Of a stretch of DNA of 64,000 nt, positions 26,309-33,232 are shown piece after piece. Position 1 is the first letter of the stretch. Each line of letters starts with the position of its first letter. This DNA comes from Brevibacillus formosus (GTDB taxonomy: Bacteria > Bacillota > Bacilli > Brevibacillales > Brevibacillaceae): assembly GCF_003013405.1 (NCBI RefSeq), contig NZ_PXZL01000001.1:496001-560000 (forward strand), written 5' to 3'. Made by a program: the position numbers and the translations under genes. A model generated the notes under the pieces. That model made no database searches. It worked only from the letters and a program-made list of their open reading frames with translations, and had not been told where the DNA came from.

Positions 26309-26682
26309 GCGATCGCCGCCGTCTTCTTGGTCAAAGAGGAGAACAGATTGCTGAAGAATATTTAGTAAACAAGGGGTTCCGCATTGTCGATCGAAATGTT
26401 CGAACAAAACGTGGGGAAATGGATTTAATTGCGCTAGACGGAAAGTGCCTGGTTTTCGTTGAGGTTCGAACCAGGAGCAGCCAATTTTTTGGAACAGCGG
26501 GCGAGTCTATTACCTGGAAGAAGAAACAGAAGCTGCGTGAGCTTGCCATTGAATACTTGCAAAAAAGCTCACAGCCAATCCCGGGCTTTCGTTTTGATGT
26601 CATCGCGATTTATACCGGTACATCAACGCAAGGTGGAGAATTCATGAAGCCGGTCATTGAGCATTATGAGAGTGCTTTCTAG
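26305..26682 (+). CDS. yraN: YraN family (UPF0102) endonuclease-like protein
   Basis: The protein has 125 residues. It has the restriction-endonuclease-like core of the family: GEQIAEEYLVNKGFRIVDRN, then GEMDLIALDGKCLVFVEVRTR, whose Glu, Asp and ExR residues match the usual active-site pattern. A nuclease role, perhaps in DNA repair or uptake, is inferred from the fold; no substrate is established. The ATG overlaps the ylqH stop. A terminator-like hairpin lies 116 bp downstream. Confidence 0.9.
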   Translation: MSDRRRLLGQRGEQIAEEYLVNKGFRIVDRNVRTKRGEMDLIALDGKCLVFVEVRTRSSQFFGTAGESITWKKKQKLRELAIEYLQKSSQPIPGFRFDVIAIYTGTSTQGGEFMKPVIEHYESAF

Positions 26683-26987
26683 GAAAAACGGGCTCTCGAC
26701 CACGGATATATTGGGGATACGTCTACAGCATCAGTCGCAGAGCCAGCGTACTATGTACTGTACTCGACGCGATGAAACTCCTCCAAGCATCAATATCCGC
26801 TTTCCGGCTCAAAAGCTGGGAAGCATTTTTTTTGATGAAACGGATCGATTCGTACAGACGAACCCGGGATACAAACAATTGTTTAAAAGAAAAACAAATA
26901 TTTTTCAAAAAAATAGCTGATTTGGTGTGACATTTTTCCATCTCATTCGTCAATAGAAGTATAGGAAATAATTTGGAGGTAAAAACC
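26683..26987 (+). other. 305-bp intergenic region with a folded leader and a terminator-like hairpin
   Basis: GGATAT plus TTG (about 26701-26710) can pair with CAATATCC (26791-26798), enclosing about 80 nt. The terminator at 26799 begins directly after this helix. The last 100 bp is AT-rich. I found no convincing promoter for the following secreted protein gene and recognise no gene in this stretch. Confidence 0.45.
26799..26833 (+). terminator. Rho-independent terminator after yraN
   Basis: An 11-bp stem with two G-T pairs (26799-26809 with 26814-26824) closes CAAA and is followed by ATTTTTTTT. Confidence 0.85.
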
Positions 26988-28592
26988 ATGAAAAAGATTA
27001 AGAACAGTTTAATGAAAAACGTCTCCTTAGCAGTAGCAACTATTTGTACTGTTCAGTTTTCAGTTACAGGCATTGCTTCTGCACAAGTTGCGACACCAAA
27101 ACCTATTGAAGCGTATAGCATGGTAGCAAGCACTACTGGCTTGAAAGCAAGCGTAGGCTCAGTGAATGTTACGATTGGGGATACAGAAACCATTCGCCTT
27201 ACTTATAATGGCAGCCCGATCGATAACGCATTGGTTGATTGGGAAATTGGCAGCTCCAGCATCGCTTCTGTCAGCAATGGGGTTGTGTACGGTAAGAAAG
27301 TAGGAACGACTGTTGTTACTGCTAGATACAACGGTTATCGTGCTACAGTTAGAGTGACTGTTGACAGAGCGCAGACTCTCGAAGCAACGAAAACAGAGGT
27401 TTCAGTTAAAAAAGGCAAAAAAACAAACGTTAGTTTGAAATTTGCGGGCAGCAGTCTCCCTGGATCAAGAGCGACTTGGAAAACCGCAGATAAAACTGTT
27501 GCAACAGTTGACGATGGTGAAATTAAAGGTGTAGGCGAAGGAAGCACAGTCATTACTGCTAGCTACAAAGACCAAGAAGTAGAAATCCGCGTTGATGTTG
27601 AAGGCGGAAATTCAGATGGTAAGCTGGAAGCAGATGTTACCAAGCTGAAAATGGAAAAAGGCGATAAAGAAACGATTAAGTTGACATATGACGACGATAA
27701 ACTTTCTGGTTCTAAAGCAACCTGGAAAACTTCGAAGTCCTCAGTAGCAACTGTAAACGATGATGGTGTCGTTACTGCAAAAGGCAAAGGTACAGCAACG
27801 ATCACTGCAAAATACAAAGGCTACGAAGTAGAGGTTGAGGTTTACGTAGATACAGACAGTTCTGGCAGACTTGAAGCAGAAGAAACAAAAATCTCCATGA
27901 AAAAAGGGCAGCAAGACTTTGTACTGCTCAAATTCGATAATGAAAGAATTTCTCTCTCCAGTGCAACTTGGAGAACCTCTAATTCTTCTGTAGCAACCGT
28001 GAATAGCAGTGGTGTGATTACAGCCCAAGGCAAGGGTACCGCTACTATTACAGCAGAATACAAAGGCTACAAGGCAGAAATTGATGTAAAAGTAGATACT
28101 TCTTCTTCAGACATGCTGGAAGCAAGCGATACGAGCATTACCTTGAAAAAAGGTGCAAAAGAAACGATTCGCTTGAAATACGATGGAAGTTCAATCAGCG
28201 GTTCAAAAGCAACGTGGAAAACCTCTAAATCTTCCGTAGCAACGGTTAGCAGCAGTGGTACAATTACAGCAAAAGGCAAAGGTACGGCAACTATTACAGC
28301 TACGTATAAAGGCGAAAAAGTTGAAATTGAAGTAAAAGTTGACAGCAAAGGCTCTAGCAAGCTGGAAGCAGATGACACAAGCATTACCATTAAAAAGGGT
28401 GACTCCGAAAAGATCAAACTCACTTATGATGGCGATGACATCAGCAGCTCTAAAGCAAAATGGAAGTCTAGTAAATCTTCCGTAGCCTCAGTATCCAGCA
28501 GCGGTACGGTAAAAGGTAAAAAGAAAGGTAAGGCCACTATTACAGCTGAATACAAAGGCTATGAAGTGGAAATCGAAGTAACGGTAAAATAA
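26988..28592 (+). CDS. Secreted protein made of six bacterial Ig-like (BIG_2) repeats
   Basis: The protein has 534 residues. A signal peptide covers about residues 1-33, with a basic start (MKKIKNSLMKN) and an ASA-Q cleavage region. The rest is about six repeats of 80-85 residues, each with a kkG-type strand, an S-x-ATWKTSxSSVATV-type core, a GxGTATITA-type strand and a YKGyeVEieV-type strand. The last four are the most alike. No catalytic domain, LPXTG or SLH motif is seen, so surface attachment is not explained. Such domains mediate adhesion or act as spacers. The start at 26988 lies 9 bp behind GGAGG. A terminator follows. Confidence 0.87.
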   Translation: MKKIKNSLMKNVSLAVATICTVQFSVTGIASAQVATPKPIEAYSMVASTTGLKASVGSVNVTIGDTETIRLTYNGSPIDNALVDWEIGSSSIASVSNGVVYGKKVGTTVVTARYNGYRATVRVTVDRAQTLEATKTEVSVKKGKKTNVSLKFAGSSLPGSRATWKTADKTVATVDDGEIKGVGEGSTVITASYKDQEVEIRVDVEGGNSDGKLEADVTKLKMEKGDKETIKLTYDDDKLSGSKATWKTSKSSVATVNDDGVVTAKGKGTATITAKYKGYEVEVEVYVDTDSSGRLEAEETKISMKKGQQDFVLLKFDNERISLSSATWRTSNSSVATVNSSGVITAQGKGTATITAEYKGYKAEIDVKVDTSSSDMLEASDTSITLKKGAKETIRLKYDGSSISGSKATWKTSKSSVATVSSSGTITAKGKGTATITATYKGEKVEIEVKVDSKGSSKLEADDTSITIKKGDSEKIKLTYDGDDISSSKAKWKSSKSSVASVSSSGTVKGKKKGKATITAEYKGYEVEIEVTVK

Positions 28593-28603
28593 AGGATGAC
28601 AAG

Positions 28604-28642
28604 AAACTCGCTGAATCGTAACTGATTCAGCGAGTTTTTTTC
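28604..28642 (+). terminator. Rho-independent terminator after the Ig-like protein gene
   Basis: A perfect 14-bp stem (28604-28617 with 28624-28637) with a 6-nt loop ends in a T tract. Confidence 0.95.
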
Positions 28643-28688
28643 CAAGTGAAAGGAAATCCTGTTATTTGTTGTGGAGGAGGAATGAATC

Positions 28689-29465
28689 TTGAGAGAGACC
28701 ATCTTGGAAAAGTTACAAGAAATTGAGCAAGCGCATGACTTGAAAATATTGTTCGCTGTTGAATCGGGAAGCCGGGCATGGGGATTTCCATCTAAAGATA
28801 GCGATTATGATGTACGTTTTGTTTATGTGAAGAAACCGGAATGGTATTTGTCCATTGATGACAAACGGGATGTTGTGGAAGTACCGATCAATGACCTCTT
28901 AGATATAAACGGCTGGGACATTCGAAAAGCACTCAAGCTATTTCGAAAATCGAATCCGCCCTTGCAAGAATGGCTTGTGTCAAACATTGTATATCTCGAT
29001 ACACTTGGCTTTCGAGATGAACTGGTAAGGCTGCAAGCGGAAGTATTTTCGCCAAAGGCTTCCTTGCATCATTACCTCAGTATGGCAAAGGGGAATTTTC
29101 GAGACTATCTGCAAGGCGAGCAAGTCAAAATCAAAAAATATTTTTATGTGTTACGCCCGATCCTCGCATGCATCTGGATCGAAAGGTACCATACGAATCC
29201 TCCCATTGGATTTGATCAGCTAGTTGCAGAGCTGATAACTGATTCAACGTTAAAAGGTAAAATTTCTGAGCTGCTCCAAAGAAAAATGGCTGGAGATGAG
29301 TTGAACTTGGAGCCAAGAATTGAAGAGCTTCACCATTTTATTGAGGAACAAATTGAGCGTCTGACTGCACTGGCTAGCCAATTTACAAATGATCTGGACG
29401 ACCCAACAGACAAGCTGGATGAGATATTTCGGAAGTATTTACAGAAGGCGTGGATTGTCAGTTAG
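28689..29465 (+). CDS. Predicted nucleotidyltransferase (COG3541/YcgL-like)
   Basis: The protein has 258 residues and a TTG start 8 bp behind GGAGGAGG. The polymerase-beta-like fold is shown by GS (27-28) in ESGSRAWGF and the metal-binding DYD (39-41). The following PEWYLSID and INGWDIRKALKLFRKSNPPLQEWL segments are typical of COG3541. The reaction is unknown. Family members are often found beside NADAR and KptA genes in phage and bacterial NAD or RNA-repair clusters, as here. It overlaps the ribosome site region of the next gene. Confidence 0.85.
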   Translation: MRETILEKLQEIEQAHDLKILFAVESGSRAWGFPSKDSDYDVRFVYVKKPEWYLSIDDKRDVVEVPINDLLDINGWDIRKALKLFRKSNPPLQEWLVSNIVYLDTLGFRDELVRLQAEVFSPKASLHHYLSMAKGNFRDYLQGEQVKIKKYFYVLRPILACIWIERYHTNPPIGFDQLVAELITDSTLKGKISELLQRKMAGDELNLEPRIEELHHFIEEQIERLTALASQFTNDLDDPTDKLDEIFRKYLQKAWIVS

Positions 29466-29509
29466 TCATGATGGGAAATGCTACGAAATATAGGGAGGTG
29501 CAAATTTTC

Positions 29510-30064
29510 ATGCAGAATCATATACGAAAACATATACAGCTACCTCACGAAATTCACTTCGATCAGCCAGATAAACCGTATGGCTGCTTCTCCAATTCCT
29601 CCAATCATCCAATAGAGTTGGAAGGGGAACGATGGACAACCTTGGAACACTATCTTCAAGCCAAGAATGTTTTTGGGACTACCTCAGAAAAAGAGATCAT
29701 GTGCAAGGCATTACGAGCAAAAGTAGAGCAGTATCCTGTCATTCGTGAAATTTTGCTTTCGACTGGGGATGCAACCTTAATCGATCGTACGAGTAGCGAT
29801 CCAAACCTACTAGGAAGAGCATGGATGGAAGTACGTGAAAGCCTAGATGGGTATCAGCCGCATTTCTATTTGCCGCCTTGGATTGTGTTTCCAGAAGAGC
29901 ATCCATATAGTTTGTTTTGGCGGATGGGATTTGGTGAGGACTATGCAATGCATTATTGGCCATGGCTAGAGGCAATGAGCGTGAATGCCCGGAAAGAGTA
30001 TGACGCTTATTTTCCGGAACCAGAGGACTGGAAGTTTGAAGATTTAGATGAGGAGGAAGAATGA
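29510..30064 (+). CDS. NADAR family protein (predicted ADP-ribosyl-guanine glycohydrolase)
   Basis: The protein has 184 residues and starts at an ATG 9 bp behind GGGAGGTG. Key motifs are YGCFSNSSNHPIELEGERW, WTTLEHYLQAKNV and LLGRAWMEVRE. NADAR (YbiA-type) proteins hydrolyse N-glycosidic bonds; recent work shows some remove ADP-ribose from guanine in DNA or RNA and act as antitoxins. Whether this protein does so is an inference. The C-terminus is very acidic (DLDEEEE). Its stop overlaps the next start (ATGA), coupling it to a truncated phosphatase gene. Confidence 0.87.
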   Translation: MQNHIRKHIQLPHEIHFDQPDKPYGCFSNSSNHPIELEGERWTTLEHYLQAKNVFGTTSEKEIMCKALRAKVEQYPVIREILLSTGDATLIDRTSSDPNLLGRAWMEVRESLDGYQPHFYLPPWIVFPEEHPYSLFWRMGFGEDYAMHYWPWLEAMSVNARKEYDAYFPEPEDWKFEDLDEEEE

Positions 30065-30192
30065 AGCTACTGTTCATTTGCAGCAGAAATAAATGGAGGA
30101 GCTTGACGGCAGAAAAGATTTTTCACGGGATCAATGACTATGAAGTAAGATCAGCAGGTACTGAAACTGGAGCGTATCAAAGTAACAAGTAG
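30061..30192 (+). pseudogene. Truncated COG4551-type low-molecular-weight phosphatase
   Basis: This 43-codon frame begins MKLLFICSRNKWRSLTAEK and contains YEVRSAGTE, the P-loop and following strand of COG4551 tyrosine-phosphatase-like proteins, which are about 105-110 residues. It stops at TAG 30190 where the family continues with about 65 more residues, and I could not find that part in the other frames. The start overlaps the NADAR stop (ATGA). Its intact relatives are frequent partners of NADAR genes, so this is probably a remnant of the same cluster. Confidence 0.75.
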
Positions 30193-30329
30193 AGTGTTTA
30201 CGCATATATAGAGATTTCGGATTAAGCTGTTATTGGACATGGTCGATGTATACCGGATTATTTTGTATAATGGGGATGAAACGGCTCGATCGCACTATCC
30301 ATACTTATCGTAAAGCGAGGATTTTCACC

Positions 30330-30521
30330 ATGAAGAAAAAACTTGTATTGGTTCTAGATGTTGAAATTGCAGACAAAGCTGATATGCAGCAACTGGCCGA
30401 TTCTATGTCCACAGCAATTCAATCGGTGGAAGGGATTGCCTTGCAAGACCTGGTTATGTTTGATAACGATGAAAACAATGCTGACAAGCTAATTGCGAAC
30501 ATAAAAAAAGAAATGTCCTAA
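30330..30521 (+). CDS. Small hypothetical protein
   Basis: The protein has 63 residues and begins MKKKLVLVLDVEIADKADMQ. It looks like one beta strand and two helices, soluble, acidic in the C-terminal half. The start at 30330 is the only one giving a sensible N-terminus, and the ribosome site is weak (GCGAGG). A TATAAT lies at 30266-30271 without a clear -35. I do not recognise the family. The next small gene follows 16 bp later. Confidence 0.6.
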   Translation: MKKKLVLVLDVEIADKADMQQLADSMSTAIQSVEGIALQDLVMFDNDENNADKLIANIKKEMS

Positions 30522-30537
30522 AAAGGAGAGCAGTCCT

Positions 30538-30693
30538 GTGTTTTTCGTTTATGTTCTGGCTTATCTGATCGTTGCTCTCCTTTATGGATTTTGGACGATG
30601 AAAAGTCAACGGCTCTGGGTTCGACTAACAGGAAATTTCATCGTTCATCTATTTATTGCTGCTGCAGTGAGTCTCGGTTACTTTTTTGCGTAA
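30538..30693 (+). CDS. Small membrane protein with two predicted spans
   Basis: The protein has 51 residues and a GTG start 7 bp behind AAAGGAGAG. Two hydrophobic stretches (VYVLAYLIVALLYGFW, then FIVHLFIAAAVSLGYFF) flank a short basic loop (KSQRLWVR). I do not recognise the family. It lies between the small acidic protein and kptA on the same strand. The good ribosome site and clear stop make it a likely real gene. Confidence 0.6.
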   Translation: MFFVYVLAYLIVALLYGFWTMKSQRLWVRLTGNFIVHLFIAAAVSLGYFFA

Positions 30694-30727
30694 AAAGTGG
30701 CTATGACTTGTAAGGGGAGATGAGTGT

Positions 30728-31273
30728 ATGGATTATCAAAAATTAAGTAAAGAACTGTCCTATGCGCTTCGTCATGCACCCCATGAATATGAGCTTGAGT
30801 TAGACGAACAAGGATGGGTGCCTATCAAGCAATTGCTTTTGTCACTTCATGAACAGCGCAAGTGGCAAGCAGTTACCGAAGAAGATTTACATACGATGAT
30901 TGCATTATCGGAAAAAAAGCGCCATGAGGTCAATCAAGGCAAAATTCGCGCTCTCTATGGACATTCAGTGCCGCAAAAGATTCACAAGGAAGAAAAAGAA
31001 CCGCCTGCGTATCTTTTTCATGGCACGCCGCAAAGATTTCTCGATTCTATTTTGGCTAGCGGGCTTGTGCCAAAAGGAAGACAGTATGTGCATCTGTCGG
31101 AAGACGTCCAAACAGCACAGCAGGTTGGGAAAAGACGAGACGATCATCCCGTACTTTTGCGAATCGATGCGAGGCAAGCTTGGCAAGATGGTGTGAAGTT
31201 TTACCATGGAAATGAGCTTGTTTGGTTAGCAGATCACGTGCAAAAACAATACATCTCTGTCTATCAGAAATAG
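30728..31273 (+). CDS. kptA: RNA 2'-phosphotransferase (KptA/Tpt1)
   Basis: KptA removes a 2'-phosphate from RNA using NAD+, releasing ADP-ribose 1''-2''-cyclic phosphate and nicotinamide. The protein has 181 residues. The family motifs are present: LSYALRHAP (R15, H16), ELDEQGWVPI, GKIRALYGHS, YLFHGTPQRF and GRQYVHLSED. The ATG follows AAGGGGAGATGA. Bacteria with no tRNA ligase pathway still carry kptA, and its physiological substrate is not settled. Its place downstream of NADAR and a nucleotidyltransferase suggests a shared NAD- or RNA-repair task. Confidence 0.93.
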   Translation: MDYQKLSKELSYALRHAPHEYELELDEQGWVPIKQLLLSLHEQRKWQAVTEEDLHTMIALSEKKRHEVNQGKIRALYGHSVPQKIHKEEKEPPAYLFHGTPQRFLDSILASGLVPKGRQYVHLSEDVQTAQQVGKRRDDHPVLLRIDARQAWQDGVKFYHGNELVWLADHVQKQYISVYQK

Positions 31274-31306
31274 CTCGATTGCTTAAGAAGAGACAACATA
31301 GCATGG

Positions 31307-31338
31307 GAAAAGACTCGCATTCGAACGCGGGTCTTTTC
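31307..31338 (+). terminator. Hairpin after kptA, possible terminator
   Basis: A 12-bp stem with one G-T pair (31307-31318 with 31327-31338) encloses an 8-nt loop. The T residues are within the 3' arm and the following bases (TGTACC) are not T-rich, so termination would be weak. Confidence 0.6.
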
Positions 31339-31372
31339 TGTACCATTGAAAATCGTAAGGAGGGAAGACGGC

Positions 31373-31519
31373 ATGGAATGGATGCTTGCTTTTCTACTGT
31401 TGGCAGGACTTTTTGCAATCTACGACGCAATTCGGAAGCTGAACCAGAACATCGTAAAGCAAGTGGATCAAAACCAACGGATAATTGAACTGCTGAATGA
31501 ATTGAAGAGAAAGCAGTGA
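31373..31519 (+). CDS. Small membrane-anchored protein with a C-terminal helix
   Basis: The protein has 48 residues and begins MEWMLAFLLLAGLFAIYDAI, one membrane span. It is followed by a charged helix with heptad-like Leu/Ile/Val spacing (QNQRIIELLNELKRKQ), possibly for self-association. The start lies about 8 bp behind AAGGAGGG. Similar one-span proteins are common in Bacilli and mostly uncharacterised. Confidence 0.65.
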   Translation: MEWMLAFLLLAGLFAIYDAIRKLNQNIVKQVDQNQRIIELLNELKRKQ

Positions 31520-31683
31520 GATTAACGGTGAATGAACTCAACTTCACAGATGTCAAAATAGGGGTCTTGTCTTGTTCGTAGTCGATGAGTGGAAAATGTT
31601 GTAAGGCGTAATTGTAATTGCATCCATCTAGCACGGTTTGGTCCCATTCTTAAAGATTTTCATAAAAATACGGCCAAGATATA

Positions 31684-32140
31684 TTAGCGATTATCGTTTT
31701 CCCTATCGTATTCAATTGGTTTCAGCAATAATACCTCTTCTAAATCGTTACGGTCCAGTTCACCTTCGTTTTTACACTTTTTCATAAAGATAAAGAATGC
31801 CGTCGTCGATCGACCAACTATGTAATGAATGCCTCCAATCGCTTGTTTGCGAGGGTAAGTATTTTTCAAGATCATTTACGATTTTTTCCCAATTTTGATC
31901 ACTATCATTAATCTCAATGAACTCGCCAAATACCAAGTCAAAAACGAGGTAACCCATTTCATACTCAATGCAATCGATTTTATAGTAAGAGACACTGTAC
32001 ACTTCGTCCCAGTCGATCTGAACAGGTTCAGCATGTTCGTAGTGGATGGAAATTTGCTGGGAATCAACCGTAAAAATCAAATAGAACCAACTCCTTACCT
32101 GTATATTTGAAGTATACCTATTGGAGTAAAAGTTTTCCAT
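31684..32140 (-). pseudogene. Frameshifted hypothetical gene, possible immunity-type protein
   Basis: On the minus strand a frame from 32140 encodes 122 residues (MENFYSNRYTSNIQVRSWFY start) and stops at 31772 after LYLYEKV. One base out of frame, the downstream sequence reads on as KNEGELDRNDLEEVLLLKPIEYDRENDNR in overlapping parts and stops at 31684. A single-base indel near 31772-31780 would join both into about 150 residues. The beta-rich, acidic sequence and its position next to a DUF2716 fragment suggest a contact-toxin immunity gene, but I recognise no family. Confidence 0.5.
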
Positions 32141-32172
32141 AATGTATGGGGAGTAGAAGCTGATTGGGGAGA

Positions 32173-32277
32173 GTGCAGACTTTTATAGTCAACTGTTTAG
32201 CAAAATCAGAGAGTATAATTTTTGAAGGTCAATGGATTCCATTTTCGGATGACGATATCGATGATCTTGAGGAGTAG
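32173..32277 (+). pseudogene. Short coding remnant
   Basis: A 34-codon frame from a GTG ends KSESIIFEGQWIPFSDDDID plus LEE and a stop. It has protein-like composition but no ribosome site or known family. A similar 36-codon remnant at 32593-32700 ends VYDFKTYDVHGLANIQ. Together with the DUF2716 fragment between them they look like decayed genes. Confidence 0.35.
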
Positions 32278-32298
32278 TGTGTTACCAACCTAAGAACG

Positions 32299-32571
32299 GT
32301 GACAGGACCTGACAAATATATTTATGCACATGATTGGCATCACGAATGTTACTTCTATAACCCGCATTTAGAAAATGGCAATGCTAGTAGAAGGATAGGG
32401 TTTTACCTGGATGGTGATTATTACTTCTTTTTGTATAAAGATTTTAAGTGGGGATACTTAGGGCATCCCTGGGAACAATCAATAAGCATTTTAGGTGAAG
32501 AACTGATTTATCAGTTTGAAACGAATAGACCAACTATTTTTGGGGAGATAGTGCGCAGTAGTAATCGATGA
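32299..32571 (+). pseudogene. C-terminal fragment of a DUF2716 protein
   Basis: The frame encodes 90 residues. The string HDWHHECYFYNPHL, then GDYYFFLYKDFKWGYLGHPWEQ and ILGEELIYQFE, matches what I know as the C-terminal half of DUF2716 proteins, which are normally about 150-170 residues. The N-terminal half is absent and there is no ribosome site before the GTG at 32299. It is most likely a remnant. DUF2716 proteins have no established function. Confidence 0.65.
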
Positions 32572-32732
32572 AGTATTTGATGGAATTCAAAGCGTTTAGA
32601 TATTGATCGATGGCTAGATGATCATAAACCTTGGATTCTTGATGGGCATGTGTATGACTTTAAAACATATGATGTTCATGGCTTAGCAAATATTCAATGA
32701 AATTGGCAGTTCATTAGAAAAGGGGGAAGTCG

Positions 32733-33155
32733 ATGAGTACGTTAGAAAAAGCGATTGTAATTGCAACCAATGCACATACTGGACAACTTGATAAAGGTGG
32801 AAATCCTTACATACTTCATCCATTAAGGATAATGATGAAGATGCCAAGTAAGGAATCGATGATCGTTGCTGTACTCCATGATGTACTAGAAGACACAGAG
32901 GTAACGAAAGAAGATTTATTTCAAGCGGGGTTTTCAACTGAGATTGTTGAGACTGTAATAGCTGTTACCAGAGATGAAGACGAAACTTATATGGAATTTG
33001 TCAAAAGAGCAAAACGCAACCCGCTAGCAAGGATTGTGAAACTAGCAGACCTGGAAGATAATTGTGACTTGAGCCGTATTCCAGATCCCAAACCAAAAGA
33101 CCATGAGCGGTTGTTGCGTTACAAAGAAGCCATTAAAGAATTGATCTCGACATAA
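32733..33155 (+). CDS. HD-domain phosphohydrolase, small alarmone hydrolase-like
   Basis: The protein has 140 residues and begins MSTLEKAIVIATNAHTGQ. It shows the RelA/SpoT-type HD pattern: HTGQLDKGGNPYILHP, VAVLHDVLEDTEVT and IVKLADLEDNCDLSR, giving the His, His-Asp and Asp metal ligands. There is no synthetase domain. Relatives hydrolyse (p)ppGpp or, in Mesh1, also NADPH. This one is shorter than Mesh1 (about 180), so the substrate is open. The ATG follows AAGGGGGAAG. It lies between decayed genes and comM. Confidence 0.83.
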   Translation: MSTLEKAIVIATNAHTGQLDKGGNPYILHPLRIMMKMPSKESMIVAVLHDVLEDTEVTKEDLFQAGFSTEIVETVIAVTRDEDETYMEFVKRAKRNPLARIVKLADLEDNCDLSRIPDPKPKDHERLLRYKEAIKELIST

Positions 33156-33232
33156 ACGTACAGGCAAAAGCTCCAATTTACTTGCCCACCCCCTCTATCT
33201 TTTCCTACCCTATAACCAGAGGGGGAGAGAAC

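Noticed and set aside
26657-26920. An 87-codon frame after yraN
   Set aside because: It runs through the terminator hairpin and its T tract and has no start signal.
27100-28590. Regularly spaced repeats in the Ig-like gene looking like an array
   Set aside because: The period is about 250 bp and the repeats are coding protein domains in one frame, not CRISPR repeats with spacers.
31056-31634. A 192-codon minus-strand frame overlapping kptA
   Set aside because: It is antisense to kptA and to the small membrane protein gene, has no ribosome site and has irregular composition.
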